This document shows positions 1 to 9,405 of a stretch of DNA of 27,507 nt, piece after piece. The DNA is taken from contig CAKPZC010000030.1 in the NCBI GenBank assembly GCA_934203355.1, positions 1 to 27,507 on the forward strand, in the 5' to 3' direction. The notes beneath the pieces were generated by a model. It was not told where the DNA came from and did not search any database. It saw only the letters and a program-made list of their open reading frames with translations. Each line of letters begins with the position of its first letter. Position 1 is the stretch's first letter. A program made the translations under genes and the position numbers. Source of the stretch: an uncultured Prevotella sp. GTDB lineage: Bacteria > Bacteroidota > Bacteroidia > Bacteroidales > Bacteroidaceae.

Positions 1-100
1 CTTTCCATTCGCCATAACCACGTTGTGTGGCAAATATACGGTTGCCGTCGCAGATTATGGCGGCAACCACTTCTATTTGTTTTCTTTCTTCTGTATTCAT
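1..100 (-). CDS. NUDIX hydrolase (MutT-like), 5' part only
   Basis: The first 33 residues of a protein that runs off the left edge can be read: MNTEERKQIEVVAAIICDGN, then RIFATQRGYGEWK. The pattern (hydrophobic VVAAII strand, a short DG turn, IFATQR, then a G..GEW stretch) is the normal opening of small NUDIX (deoxy)nucleoside triphosphate pyrophosphohydrolases of the MutT/8-oxo-dGTPase kind. The NUDIX box itself lies outside the window, so catalytic residues cannot be checked. The start codon is three bases after the stop of the helicase upstream, which implies cotranscription and translational coupling. Substrate is unknown; sanitation of damaged nucleotides is the family's usual role. Confidence 0.75.
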   Translation of the reverse strand, partial: MNTEERKQIEVVAAIICDGNRIFATQRGYGEWK

Positions 101-103
101 AAT

Positions 104-3100
104 TTATCCTATAGCTTTATATTGACTTGCAAAGGCGTAGGTGGCTTCCGACATTGGGGTGTTCAGATGCCACACTATCTGCATTGGCTTTGAGCCCTCT
201 ATGCTCTTTATCGTAACCTGTCCGAGATATGTGAATCCCATACGGCAACCGTAGTCGGGATGTTCCACTTGCTGACGCACAAAGAGGAGCATATTGTTCT
301 CTCCATTACGATAAGCCTCGGCCTCGCGACTGCCCTCACGTACTCGGTTTTGCGTTTCCCAATGAAAGAACTCACGGTTTTGGGCATAGTCCTTATAGGC
401 AGTCATCGAACCCTCTTCGCGTTTCTTTATGATGTCTACGTACATCGCCTCAAGCTTGATGCCCTTCAATCGCTCCATGCCTTCGCGCGACGGCGATTTG
501 CGCTCTATGGTGGAGAGTCCAAGCGCAGCCTGTATCTGGGCCTTGGAGTAGATGCCATGCAGACGAAGCGGATTCCATTCCTTGTAGACCGAATTGTCGG
601 CTTTCTCAGGTGCTGAACATCTGTCTCGCAAGTAATCGACAACCTCATGCAACTCCTGTATGAACAGTTGGTCGGAGGCTAAATCGCGGAACATCTCCTC
701 GATGCTGGCGTAGGTGCCAGCCTTGTCGTAAAGGTCGTAATAGAGCATCACGGCACAACGCTTCTGCTGTTCGGAGAAAGTATGGGTGTCGCAACGAAAA
801 CCGCTCTCTACGAACTGCAAAAGTTGGGTGAAGTAAGAGAACGAGTCGGTAGCGAGCCATTTCTTTGTGACGGCAAACTTTATTTGTGCCAAATGTGCCG
901 ATACCTCGCTTCGGACGCCAGCCATCTGGCACATCTGGCCCCATGTCAGACTGCCGTATATCTTGTGGAAAGGAATGTGACTGTAAGCCAAGAAGCCCTT
1001 AAGCGAGAACGAGCCGTTGCATACTTTGTGGTAGGCGGCTATCTCCTTGACGATTCGGCTTCGGTTGAGGCTACGCAGATAGCCGTCGATGTTGGCAAGG
1101 ATTTCCTCTTTTGCCTTTTCTTCCAATACTATCTTGCAACCGAAGGGCGCATTAGTAAAGCCTCCCTCAATCTCTTCCCTGATGTTGCGTGAATGTCGGC
1201 CTATGAGAGATTCAAAGCGGTCCTTATAACTGAACTCGGCACGCGAATGGCCTACAAAGTCGAGTACGGTAAGATGGTCCTTGCCATTGTGCAGACGTAG
1301 TCCTCGGCCAAACTGCTGGAGGAAGACCGTGGCACTCTCGGTAGGACGAAGGAAGAGAATGGTGTCGACCTCAGGAATGTCCACACCCTCGTTGAAAAGG
1401 TCTACGACGAAGAGATAGTTGATTGTTCCAGCCTGAAGCTGCTTCTTGACGAGGGCGCGATGGTGGTTGTCGTCGTCGCTCGTAAGCACATCTGTATGCA
1501 ATCCGGCAAGCGTGAACTTGGCGTTCATAAATCGTGCGTGCTCCTTGTCTACGCAGAAGCAAAGCGCACGAACCTTGTTAAGTCGGCTGTTTCCGATGTA
1601 CTCCTGCATCTTCTTAAGGATGAGACCTGTACGGAAATCGTTCTGGGTGTAGACACGCGATAGTTCGGAGATGTCGTAGCCGTGGCCGCTCCATTTCACT
1701 TCCGTCAAATCCACGTTGTCAGGAATGCCATAATAATGGAACGGAGCGAGCAACCCGGCGTTCAAGGCAGCAGGAAGACGTATTTCGGCAGAGATATGTC
1801 CGTCGAAGAAAATGGTGATGTCCTCCTGCTCGTTTGTACGTTCAGGCGTTGCTGTAAGGCCAAGCAGAATGTGGGGCTTGAAGTAGGTCATCAGCTTGAC
1901 GTAGGTTGGAGCCACGATGTGGTGAACCTCATCCACAACCATATAGTCGTAGAAGTCCTCGGTAAGCTGCAGACCGTCCAAACGGTTGCGCAACGTGTCC
2001 TTGCTGGCAAAGACATTCTGATAGCTTGATGGCTCGTTGTTGCCGTCCCATATGCTACCGAAGTTGGGGTCTTCGAGCACTATGCGGAAGGTGAGCATGG
2101 CCTGACGAAGGATTTCCTGACGATGGGCTATGAAGAGAAAACGGCAGTCGGGATGAGCCTCGCGGTAGCGTTTGAAGTCGAAAGCGGCAATAACGGTCTT
2201 TCCCGTACCCGTGGCAGCCACTACAAGGTTGCGGAAATGGCCGTGCACGTTTCGCTCCACATCCAGTTTCTCTAATATCTCCTGCTGATAGTCCTTGGCA
2301 CTCATAAGGTCGAGAGCCGAGAAATTGAGCAAAGGCGTCTCCCAATCGGCTCCTAAAGCCTTCTTCAGACGTTCGTCGCTAATGCCGGGAATGAAGTCCT
2401 CGAATGTAGAGTCGCACCAATAAGCCTCAAACGAATTGCGCACCTCGTCGATTACTTGTGGCAGTTCAAACTGAGTGGCCTTGAAATTCCATTCCTTGCC
2501 ATCCTTCAAGGCGTAAAGCGAGAGGTTGCTCGAACCGATATAAGCCGTGTGGAAGCCAGAGTTGCGAAGGAAAATATAGGATTTGGCATGCAGACGGTCC
2601 TGCGTTCCGTCGTACGAAATCTTAATATCCGTGTTTGGCAAGGAAGCCAATCGTGCTATGGCGTCGTAGTCCGTAGCACCTGTGTAGGTGGTTGTGATGA
2701 CGCGCAGCTTCTTGCCCTCGCTTGTGAACTTACGCAAGCTGTTCCAGAGCAGATTAAGTCCGCTGGTCTTGATAAACGACACCACCCAGCAGATTTCGTC
2801 GGCACAGAGAATCTCACGGTTAAGCTCGCTCTCCATATCGGCTGGACCTCTGCCTCCGAAGAACAAGGCGCTTCGGCTGAGGGATGTTATAGGGGTGATG
2901 GCCTTCAGGTGTCGCTCTATGTCGGGATATTCGCAGTTTGTGCGGTCTACGATAGCTGTCAGAATGCTTTTCTGAGCGTCAATAAGGTCGAGTTCCGTGT
3001 CATCCACGTTGAACTCACGACCTAAAGTCTTGATAACAGAATTAACAAAATCAGTATATTTGTCGGCATCCTGGTCGTCGGGCGTGCCTGAAAACGCCAC

Positions 3101-3268
3101 CTCGATAAGGTGCTGGAGATACCTGCTGAGAATATTTACAGCATCATCCTTCGCAATCAGCTTCTTGCCTATATAGAAACGCCCAGCGTCCACCTCGTTC
3201 AATTTCAGCTTGAAGAGGCGGTTGATAATCTGCTCGTAAACGCCGGTATGTATATTCGTATCTTGCAT
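104..3268 (-). CDS. SF2 helicase with N-terminal PLD nuclease domain and DUF3427-like C-terminus
   Basis: A 1054-residue protein in three parts. Residues about 130-290 form a PLD/HKD-type nuclease domain with the half-motif HAK (H227, K229) and GSSN (245-248). Residues about 320-700 are a superfamily 2 helicase: Walker A ATGTGKT (352-358), DEVH box (446-449), motif III LTATPER, and motif VI QQFGRGLR followed by LDFVG. The remaining 350 residues match what is seen in DUF3427-containing helicases. Only one HKD motif is visible, so nuclease activity would need a dimer, as in single-motif PLD enzymes. Such proteins presumably translocate on and cut DNA, but no single role is established; repair, restriction or defence are possible. 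It has its own promoter and is followed three bases later by a NUDIX gene. The start MQDTNIHTG lies about 50 bases below the promoter. Family call is sure, function is not. Confidence 0.88.
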   Translation of the reverse strand: MQDTNIHTGVYEQIINRLFKLKLNEVDAGRFYIGKKLIAKDDAVNILSRYLQHLIEVAFSGTPDDQDADKYTDFVNSVIKTLGREFNVDDTELDLIDAQKSILTAIVDRTNCEYPDIERHLKAITPITSLSRSALFFGGRGPADMESELNREILCADEICWVVSFIKTSGLNLLWNSLRKFTSEGKKLRVITTTYTGATDYDAIARLASLPNTDIKISYDGTQDRLHAKSYIFLRNSGFHTAYIGSSNLSLYALKDGKEWNFKATQFELPQVIDEVRNSFEAYWCDSTFEDFIPGISDERLKKALGADWETPLLNFSALDLMSAKDYQQEILEKLDVERNVHGHFRNLVVAATGTGKTVIAAFDFKRYREAHPDCRFLFIAHRQEILRQAMLTFRIVLEDPNFGSIWDGNNEPSSYQNVFASKDTLRNRLDGLQLTEDFYDYMVVDEVHHIVAPTYVKLMTYFKPHILLGLTATPERTNEQEDITIFFDGHISAEIRLPAALNAGLLAPFHYYGIPDNVDLTEVKWSGHGYDISELSRVYTQNDFRTGLILKKMQEYIGNSRLNKVRALCFCVDKEHARFMNAKFTLAGLHTDVLTSDDDNHHRALVKKQLQAGTINYLFVVDLFNEGVDIPEVDTILFLRPTESATVFLQQFGRGLRLHNGKDHLTVLDFVGHSRAEFSYKDRFESLIGRHSRNIREEIEGGFTNAPFGCKIVLEEKAKEEILANIDGYLRSLNRSRIVKEIAAYHKVCNGSFSLKGFLAYSHIPFHKIYGSLTWGQMCQMAGVRSEVSAHLAQIKFAVTKKWLATDSFSYFTQLLQFVESGFRCDTHTFSEQQKRCAVMLYYDLYDKAGTYASIEEMFRDLASDQLFIQELHEVVDYLRDRCSAPEKADNSVYKEWNPLRLHGIYSKAQIQAALGLSTIERKSPSREGMERLKGIKLEAMYVDIIKKREEGSMTAYKDYAQNREFFHWETQNRVREGSREAEAYRNGENNMLLFVRQQVEHPDYGCRMGFTYLGQVTIKSIEGSKPMQIVWHLNTPMSEATYAFASQYKAIG

Positions 3269-3319
3269 AAACGCAAAAGTGTTAAGAGTTATGTTTATGT
3301 TTTCTTATTTTATCTTTAT

Positions 3320-3327
3320 GCAAAGAT
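3320..3327 (-). promoter_or_regulatory. Bacteroidetes-type promoter of the helicase-NUDIX pair
   Basis: On the minus strand the sequence reads TATCTTTG, an exact match to the TAnnTTTG -7 element of Bacteroidetes. A TTTG suited to the -33 element sits 20 bases upstream (3348-3351 on the plus strand as CAAA). The helicase ATG is about 50 bases downstream, giving a leader of about 45 bases. Confidence 0.65.
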
Positions 3328-3372
3328 ACAGTATTATTTGTTATGCCACAAATCGTGATAAAACAAATAATA

Positions 3373-3516
3373 CTAACTTACTTTCAATCTGCTCACCATA
3401 CTACGAAGTTTAGCTGCATCAGTCGGCATAAAATCAAACGAGTCGAAGTCGCCGTATTTGCGCTTTCTGTCAAAGTGGTATTAGCTATACAACTCGGCAC
3501 GGAAATGGGTGTACAT
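3373..3516 (-). pseudogene. possible remnant of a small gene with one in-frame stop
   Basis: Between the lpdA terminator and the helicase promoter, one minus-strand frame reads MYTHFRAELYS, then TAA (3481-3483), then YHFDRKRKYGDFDSFDFMPT and 15 more residues ending RLKVS before TAG. The stop could come from CAA by a single C-to-T change. The composition (mixed charged and aromatic residues) resembles the end of a real protein more than random reading. I recognise no family. It may equally be chance: the stretch is 48 codons. The rest of 3269-3618 holds only the helicase promoter and the lpdA terminator. Confidence 0.25.
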
Positions 3517-3554
3517 GCGATCGATATCTTTGACAAATAGAAATGTAAGATAAC

Positions 3555-3607
3555 AAAAAATCGGGCAGAAGGGACCGTAAGTATGTACAACCCTTTTGCC
3601 CGATTTG
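3555..3607 (-). terminator. terminator of the glycine cleavage operon
   Basis: The arms AAATCGGGCAGAAGGG (from 3558) and CCCTTTTGCCCGATTT (3591-3606) pair almost perfectly, with a loop of about 17 bases. On the minus strand the hairpin is followed by TTTTTTGTTA. It begins 12 bases after the lpdA stop codon, so it closes the operon. Confidence 0.85.
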
Positions 3608-3618
3608 TTGTTGTCGGT

Positions 3619-4986
3619 TTAGAGGCTCATGTCGTGGATAATCTCGCTCAGAGTGGGGTGGATATGAATCATGTCGGACAATTGCGACATTGTGACGTTG
3701 CTGTTCATTAATGCCGTAACTTCCTGAACCATGTCCGAAGCATGAGCTCCGAAAGCATGGCATCCCACAATTAAGTTGTCCTGTGAAGGGTCGGTGAGGA
3801 GCTTAATCAATCCTTCGGTCTCGTTCATCGCCAACGCTTTGCCATTAGAGCGGTAGTAGCCCTTGTGGCATTCGTAGCTTGTGCCGCTCGCCTTCAGAGC
3901 ATCTTCGCTCATGCCGACACTTGCTGCTTCGGGATAAGTGAAAATAGCCGAGGGCATAATGTCGAAGCGAATGTTGTCGTTCTTGCCCAGAATGTGGTTA
4001 ACGGCGTGTAGTCCCTGGAATGTGGCAGCATGTGCCAACATACATTTGCCGTTGACGTCGCCGATGGCATAGATTCCCGAAACATTAGTCTGGAAGTCGT
4101 CGTTGACATTGATTCCCTTGGGAGAGAAGTCGACACCAATATTTTCGAGTTGCATTCCGTCAACATTCGACTTGCGTCCGGTGGCGATGAGCACGGTGTC
4201 GGCGCAAACCTGCTGCGGTTTGCCCTTGCGCTCGAAGTTGACAACCAGATGATTGTCGCCGTTCTCGCCAGTAGCTTGCTCGATAGACTTGACACCCGAC
4301 TGCATGTAGAACTCCACTCCGCGCTTTCCGATGGTTTGTCTTAATCGTTTGGCTATGTCGGAGTCGAGAACAGGCAGACATTCCTTGAGGAATTCGACAA
4401 CAGTAACTTGACTGCCCAAGCTGTTGAAGATTGAGGCGAACTCCATACCAATCACTCCTGCACCAATAATGCACAATCTTGAGGGAATGTGGTCGATGTC
4501 GAGAAGCTCTGTCGAATTGAGCACGCCTGGCAATTGTGCGCCCTCAATAGGCAGGCTCTTGGGGCTGCTACCAGTTGCTATGATGATGTTGTCGGCTGTA
4601 TATTGCTCGCCGTTCACCTCGATAGTCTTGGCATCGATAAAGCGCGCGAATCCCTTGACCTTAGTAATGCCTGGGGCACTCATTAGTGTCTCGATGCCGC
4701 TGCGCAACTGCTCCACAACCTGTTGTTTGCGATTCATCACACAAGCAAAGTCGATGTTGTCGCTGGTGGCGGCAAGACCGTAGGTGGCGGAATGTTTCAG
4801 CAAGTCGAGCACTTCGGCATTGCGGCACAATGTCTTAGTGGGAATACATCCGCAGTTAAGGCATGTGCCACCCATTTCCTGAGCTTCCACAATCGTCACC
4901 GTGAGTCCGTTGTGTGCGGCATACTCCGCAGCCCTATATCCTCCAGGGCCCGAACCTATGATAATGAGATTTGAATTGTTCGCCAT
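3619..4986 (-). CDS. lpdA: dihydrolipoyl dehydrogenase (L-protein)
   Basis: A 455-residue flavoprotein that reoxidises dihydrolipoyl groups with NAD+. The N-terminal FAD site GSGPGGYRAA (11-20), the redox pair C42 and C47 in GGTCLNCGCIPTK (39-51), a second Rossmann motif GAGVIGMEFAS near residue 175, the FAD-binding AIGDVNG stretch, and the C-terminal active site HIHPTLSE (H443, E448) are all present. An extra cysteine (C45) sits between the two redox cysteines. Length is normal for the family. It is the last gene of the glycine cleavage operon, one base after gcvPB, so its main partner is probably lipoyl-GcvH, though it could also serve 2-oxoacid dehydrogenases if the genome has them. Confidence 0.96.
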   Translation of the reverse strand: MANNSNLIIIGSGPGGYRAAEYAAHNGLTVTIVEAQEMGGTCLNCGCIPTKTLCRNAEVLDLLKHSATYGLAATSDNIDFACVMNRKQQVVEQLRSGIETLMSAPGITKVKGFARFIDAKTIEVNGEQYTADNIIIATGSSPKSLPIEGAQLPGVLNSTELLDIDHIPSRLCIIGAGVIGMEFASIFNSLGSQVTVVEFLKECLPVLDSDIAKRLRQTIGKRGVEFYMQSGVKSIEQATGENGDNHLVVNFERKGKPQQVCADTVLIATGRKSNVDGMQLENIGVDFSPKGINVNDDFQTNVSGIYAIGDVNGKCMLAHAATFQGLHAVNHILGKNDNIRFDIMPSAIFTYPEAASVGMSEDALKASGTSYECHKGYYRSNGKALAMNETEGLIKLLTDPSQDNLIVGCHAFGAHASDMVQEVTALMNSNVTMSQLSDMIHIHPTLSEIIHDMSL

Positions 4987-4987
4987 A

Positions 4988-6442
4988 TTACATGTTCATT
5001 TGTTTCCACGTCAGAATCGGCTGCTTAGCTGCGAGCACGTCGTCGACGCGTCCTGTTGGAGTGTTGTGAGGAGCCGACTTTACTGTCTCGGGCGAATCGA
5101 TTGCTTCTTGAGCAATCTTGCGCATGATAGCAATAAACTCGTCGATAGTCTCCTTGCTTTCGCTCTCGGTTGGCTCTATCATCAACGACTCGTGGAAGAG
5201 CAACGGGAAGTAGATTGTCGGCGCATGATAGCCGTAGTCGAGCAGTCGCTTGGCGATATCCATAGTAGTCACGCCAGTAGACTTGTCTTTTAGTCCGTTG
5301 AACACGAACTCGTGTTTGCATACGCTCTCGATTGGCAGTTCATACATGTCCTTGAGCGACTCCTTGATATAATTGGCGTTGAGCGTTGCGAGCGGTCCCA
5401 CCATGCGTATGTTCTCCTTACCCAAGGTGAGTATGTAGGTGTAGGCTCTGAGTATAACGGCAAAGTTGCCGAAGAACTCGCCGACATGTATGTTGCCTTC
5501 GTCGTTGCCCACGATATGATATTTGTCGCCAATCTTCTCGACCTTGGGCACGGGGAGGAATTGCTCCAGTCCCTTGCGCACGCCAACAGGTCCTGAGCCG
5601 GGTCCGCCACCTCCGTGAGGAGTTGAGAAAGTCTTGTGGAGGTTGATGTGCATCACGTCGAATCCCATGTCGCCAGGACGGCATTTGCCGAGCATCGGGT
5701 TAAGGTTGGCTCCGTCGTAATACATCAATCCGCCGCACTCGTGGACAAGCTTAGCGATTTCTGGAATCTCTTTCTCGAACAGCCCCAAAGTGTTAGGGTT
5801 GGTCATCATCATGGCGGCAATAGAGTCGTCGAGAAGTCCCTTCAGGTCTTCGGTGTCGACAGTTCCGTCGGCTTTCGATTTAACCTCGACAATCTCGAGT
5901 CCGCATACAGCTGCCGATGCTGGGTTGGTGCCATGGGCTGAGTCGGGCACGATAACCTTTGTGCGCTTCTGGTCGCCCCTGCTTTGATGGTAGGCGCGTA
6001 TGATCATGAGTCCGGTGAGCTCGCCGTGAGCACCAGCGAAAGGATTAAGCGTGAACTCCGACAAACCAGCTATTTCAGAAAGTGCATTCTGCATGTCGTA
6101 GTAAACCTGCAGCGCGCCCTGACATGTTTCTTCCGGCTGTAGCGGATGAATGTTGGCAAACTGTGGCAATGCTGCAATTTCCTCGTTGATGATGGGGTTG
6201 TATTTCATTGTGCAGCTTCCCAATGGGTAGAATCCATTGTTCACGCCAAAGTTGTTGTTGCTGAGATTTGTATAGTGGCGTACAACAGTAAGCTCGTCGC
6301 ATTCCGGGAGCTGAGCGTCGGCAGCACGTTGCATGCCAGCTGGCAACTCATGGTGTCCGAATTTGTTCTCAGGAAGAGAATACGCACGTCTGCCTGGTCG
6401 CGACAACTCAAAAATCAGGTTTCCATAAAGACGGTTGTTCAT
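4988..6442 (-). CDS. gcvPB: glycine dehydrogenase (decarboxylating) subunit 2
   Basis: This is the C-terminal half of the split P-protein, 484 residues. It carries the pyridoxal phosphate lysine K270 in [16 protein letters not shown], and upstream the family blocks [16 protein letters not shown] (68-83), [12 protein letters not shown] (133-144) and [12 protein letters not shown] (167-178). With subunit 1 it decarboxylates glycine and passes the aminomethyl group to lipoyl-GcvH. Its ATG overlaps the stop of gcvPA in an ATGA tetranucleotide, which favours equal synthesis of the two subunits. All expected active-site blocks are intact. Confidence 0.96.
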   Translation of the reverse strand: MNNRLYGNLIFELSRPGRRAYSLPENKFGHHELPAGMQRAADAQLPECDELTVVRHYTNLSNNNFGVNNGFYPLGSCTMKYNPIINEEIAALPQFANIHPLQPEETCQGALQVYYDMQNALSEIAGLSEFTLNPFAGAHGELTGLMIIRAYHQSRGDQKRTKVIVPDSAHGTNPASAAVCGLEIVEVKSKADGTVDTEDLKGLLDDSIAAMMMTNPNTLGLFEKEIPEIAKLVHECGGLMYYDGANLNPMLGKCRPGDMGFDVMHINLHKTFSTPHGGGGPGSGPVGVRKGLEQFLPVPKVEKIGDKYHIVGNDEGNIHVGEFFGNFAVILRAYTYILTLGKENIRMVGPLATLNANYIKESLKDMYELPIESVCKHEFVFNGLKDKSTGVTTMDIAKRLLDYGYHAPTIYFPLLFHESLMIEPTESESKETIDEFIAIMRKIAQEAIDSPETVKSAPHNTPTGRVDDVLAAKQPILTWKQMNM

Positions 6443-7767
6443 AGCTGTGCCTCCTTCGCAATGTTTATAAGTTTGTCAATTTCTTCCTTTGTACGTTTTT
6501 CTGTTACGGCAAACATGATAGTGTTGTCGTCGATTTTTACTCCACCGAGAATACCGTTTTCGATGAATTTTTTCTGCAATGCGTCGACGTCGCCCTTGTA
6601 TGTAAGGCAGAACTCGTTGAAGAACGGTTGGTTGAACTTCTCGTCAAACAGACCTGTTGCAATAAGCGCGTCGTGCATGTAGTGAGCTCCGTCGTAAGAC
6701 ATTTGAGCAGCCTCCTTGACGCCTTCCTTGCCCATTGTTGCCATGTAAATGGTAACGAAGAGAGCCATAAGCGACTCGTTTGAGCAAATGTTTGATGTGG
6801 CTTTCTGTCGGCGTATGTGTTGCTCGCGAGCCTGAAGAGTCAGCACGAATACTCTCTGTCCACGGTTGTCGACAGTCTTGCCTACGATGCGACCTGGCAT
6901 TTTGCGCATTAGTTTCTCCTTGCAGCACATGTAGCCTACCGACGGTCCTCCGAATGCCATAGGGATTCCCAGCGACTGTCCGTCGCCAACAGCGATGTCG
7001 GCTCCCCATTCGCCTGGAGTCTTGAGTAATGCGAGGTCGGCAGCAACGCTATTGATGATGAAGAGGCTCTTGTTGGCGTGGCATGAGTCGGCAATGCCTG
7101 TGAAGTCTTCAACAATGCCGTAGTAGTTGGGCTGTTGAACAATAACTCCAGCCACTCCACCTTTCTGTAGTCTTTGGTCAAGTGCTTCCTTATCGGTGGC
7201 ACCCTCCTTGCCGTCAACGATTTCTACCTTGATGCCATGGAAGTGGGCGTAGGTCTTAACCACGTCGATTACTTTAGGGTCGGTAGTTGCAGAAACGAGG
7301 ATGGTGTCGGTCTTTTTGGTTGAAGCCAAAGCCATGAGCGCGGCTTCGGCAGTAGCCGTAGATCCGTCGTACATGGATGCGTTAGACACGTCCATTCCTG
7401 TGAGTTCAGCCATCATGCTCTGATACTCGAAAATATAGTGTAGAGTACCTTGTGAAATTTCAGCCTGATAGGGAGTGTAGCTTGTCAGGAACTCCGAGCG
7501 CGATAGAATGTTAGGCACGAGCGCGGGAGTGTAGTGGTCGTATGAACCAGCACCTGCAAAAATTGTGAGCACTCGGTTGTTGTCGCCGAGCTGTTGGAAC
7601 ATCTTGCGAATTTCGGTTTCGCTTTTGGCTTCGGGCAAGTTGTAATTTCCGTGGAAGCGTATACATTCTGGCACGTCAGCGTAAAGGTCGTCAATCGACT
7701 TCATTCCTGTACGTGACAGCATTTCTTGTATTTGTTCCTCAGTATGTGGGAAAAATTTGAAATTCAT
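6439..7767 (-). CDS. gcvPA: glycine dehydrogenase (decarboxylating) subunit 1
   Basis: This is the N-terminal half of the split P-protein, 442 residues, the normal size. It starts [17 protein letters not shown] and contains [20 protein letters not shown], the block typical of this subunit, plus [19 protein letters not shown]. It has no PLP lysine of its own and acts as a heterodimer with GcvPB. It follows gcvH after a 114-base gap that contains a strong hairpin, and it overlaps gcvPB by four bases. Confidence 0.96.
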   Translation of the reverse strand: MNFKFFPHTEEQIQEMLSRTGMKSIDDLYADVPECIRFHGNYNLPEAKSETEIRKMFQQLGDNNRVLTIFAGAGSYDHYTPALVPNILSRSEFLTSYTPYQAEISQGTLHYIFEYQSMMAELTGMDVSNASMYDGSTATAEAALMALASTKKTDTILVSATTDPKVIDVVKTYAHFHGIKVEIVDGKEGATDKEALDQRLQKGGVAGVIVQQPNYYGIVEDFTGIADSCHANKSLFIINSVAADLALLKTPGEWGADIAVGDGQSLGIPMAFGGPSVGYMCCKEKLMRKMPGRIVGKTVDNRGQRVFVLTLQAREQHIRRQKATSNICSNESLMALFVTIYMATMGKEGVKEAAQMSYDGAHYMHDALIATGLFDEKFNQPFFNEFCLTYKGDVDALQKKFIENGILGGVKIDDNTIMFAVTEKRTKEEIDKLINIAKEAQL

Positions 7768-7828
7768 GATTGTAAAGGTCGTTTGTTGTTAGGTAAAAAA
7801 TGGGGTAGGGTGGTTTACAATCTAAAGG

Positions 7829-7874
7829 CAGGGGAGTGTGTCAAGAACAATTGCTTTCCTGACACACTCTCCTG
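7829..7874. other. strong hairpin between gcvH and gcvPA
   Basis: Two 15-base arms, CAGGGGAGTGTGTCA (7829-7843) and TGACACACTCTCCTG (7860-7874), pair at 14 of 15 positions around a 16-base loop. On the minus strand it starts eight bases after the gcvH stop and is followed by only three T residues, so it is a weak terminator at best in that direction. On the plus strand it is followed by an eight-T run, but no plus-strand gene precedes it. The likeliest role is an attenuator or an RNA-stabilising or processing hairpin that sets gcvH apart from gcvPA/gcvPB. Confidence 0.7.
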
Positions 7875-7881
7875 TCTTTTT

Positions 7882-8268
7882 TTATTCTTCTGACTTGCAG
7901 AATTCCTCGTATGCTTTTGCGTCCATGAGCGAATCGAGCTCTGTTTTGTCTGAAAGCTCAACCTTTATAATCCAGTTTTCGAACGCGTCCTCGTTGAGCA
8001 ACTCTGGTTTGTCTTCAAGAGCCTCGTTGATTTCGACTACAGTTCCAGAAACGGGTGAGATAAGGTCGCTTGCTGCCTTAACGCTCTCTACTGCTCCAAA
8101 GTCCTCTTCGGCTTCTACTTCGTCGTCTACTTCAGGCATGTCGACATACACCACATTTCCTAATGCGTGCTGTGCGTAGTCTGTGATACCAACGTAGGCG
8201 AAGTCGCCTTCAACTTTTACGTATTCGTGTGACTCTGAGTAGAAGAGTCCTTCAATAAATTTTGCCAT
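7882..8268 (-). CDS. gcvH: glycine cleavage system H protein
   Basis: A 128-residue lipoyl carrier protein, the usual length. The lipoylated lysine is K64 in GAVESVKAASDLISPVSG. It opens MAKFIEGLFYSESHEYVKVE and has GITDYAQHALGNVVYVD, the standard H-protein core. It shuttles the aminomethyl intermediate between the P, T and L proteins. It lies 31 bases after gcvT and is followed by a hairpin, which may leave it as a more abundant or stable transcript segment than the downstream P-protein genes. The lipoate ligase at the head of the operon is the obvious enzyme to modify it. Confidence 0.97.
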   Translation of the reverse strand: MAKFIEGLFYSESHEYVKVEGDFAYVGITDYAQHALGNVVYVDMPEVDDEVEAEEDFGAVESVKAASDLISPVSGTVVEINEALEDKPELLNEDAFENWIIKVELSDKTELDSLMDAKAYEEFCKSEE

Positions 8269-8299
8269 AATATAGATAAATAATTTAGGTTTTATTTTT

Positions 8300-9388
8300 T
8301 TATTTCTTATAATGTTTGTCGTAGAAACGTTTCTTCACAACAGTTCCTGCGAAAGTTTTCTTTCTGATTTGTACTTCGAGCTGTGTGCCGAGTTTAGCAT
8401 ATTTAGCGTCGATGAGAGCCATGCAAACCGACTTATCGGTAGAGATGGTGTGGTAGCCAGTAGTAACCTCTCCGATAGGTTCTCCCTCGAACAATACCTT
8501 ATATCCATGTCGTGGGATAGCGCGGTCTTGCAGTTCTATGCCTACAACCTTTTGCTTTGCGCCTTCGAGTTTCTGCTGAGCGAGAGCATCCTTGCCGATG
8601 AACTCTTGCTTGTCGAGTTTGCAGAACAATCCAAGTCCAGCCATAATTGGAGAGATGTCCTTAGAGAGCTCGTCGCCGTAGAGCGGCAGTCCCACTTCAA
8701 AGCGGAGAGTGTCTCTACATCCGAGTCCGCAAGGTTTACATCGTCCCGAAGCTATGAGTTTGTCCCATTGTTCAACGATGAATTTGTGTGAGGCATAGAT
8801 TTCGAATCCGTCCTCGCCTGTATATCCTGTGCGGCTTATGATAATGTTCTCGCCATCGATGTTGATTTCCTTAGAAGTGTAGAATACGAGGTCGTGGCAT
8901 TGTAGAGAGAGTACTTCTTCAACCACCTGCTCAGCCTCGGGTCCTTGTACGGCAAGCTGTCCGTAGAAGTCGGAGCAGTTTTTGAATTCCACGTCATAAC
9001 CTTCGAGATGGCTTTCCATCCATTCCACGTCTTTGTCGATGTTGGCAGCGTTGATGACGAGGAAAAATTCCTGTTCGCCCATCTTGTAGACCAGCAAGTC
9101 GTCGACTGTGCCGCCGTCCTCGTAGCACATCATTCCGTAGAATATTTTGCCTACGGGAGCGCCTGCGATGTCGTTGGTGAAGATGTGGTTGACGTAGCGT
9201 TCAGCGTCCTTGCCCTTAACTGTCACTTCTCCCATATGCGACACGTCAAACACTCCACAATGCTGTCTTACTGCATTGTGCTCTTCTGTGATGTTTGAGT
9301 ATTGAATTGGCATTATGAATCCGCCAAAAGGTTGCATCAAGGCTCCGAGAGCCACATGTTTGTCATAAAGACAGGTTTTCTTTTCCAT
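8300..9388 (-). CDS. gcvT: aminomethyltransferase (T-protein)
   Basis: A 362-residue tetrahydrofolate-dependent enzyme that releases ammonia and forms 5,10-methylene-THF from the aminomethyl group on GcvH. The sequence shows FGGFIMPIQY and NAVRQHCGVFDVSHMGEV near the start, SRTGYTGEDGFEIY in the middle, and GLGCRDTLRFEVGLPLYGDE, all hallmark blocks of GcvT rather than of related YgfZ or sarcosine dehydrogenases. It lies 17 bases after lplA and 31 before gcvH, so it is the first structural gene of the cleavage system in the operon. Confidence 0.97.
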   Translation of the reverse strand: MEKKTCLYDKHVALGALMQPFGGFIMPIQYSNITEEHNAVRQHCGVFDVSHMGEVTVKGKDAERYVNHIFTNDIAGAPVGKIFYGMMCYEDGGTVDDLLVYKMGEQEFFLVINAANIDKDVEWMESHLEGYDVEFKNCSDFYGQLAVQGPEAEQVVEEVLSLQCHDLVFYTSKEINIDGENIIISRTGYTGEDGFEIYASHKFIVEQWDKLIASGRCKPCGLGCRDTLRFEVGLPLYGDELSKDISPIMAGLGLFCKLDKQEFIGKDALAQQKLEGAKQKVVGIELQDRAIPRHGYKVLFEGEPIGEVTTGYHTISTDKSVCMALIDAKYAKLGTQLEVQIRKKTFAGTVVKKRFYDKHYKK

Positions 9389-9405
9389 TTTAGAGAGCTT
9401 TAGGT

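Noticed and set aside
3343..3590. Two overlapping 65-codon frames in the gap below lpdA
   Set aside because: They lie in opposite directions over the terminator and low-complexity DNA, with no protein features.
7829..7874. Plus-strand terminator
   Set aside because: The hairpin has an eight-T run on the plus side, but no plus-strand gene lies upstream; the hairpin is better read in the context of the gcv transcript.
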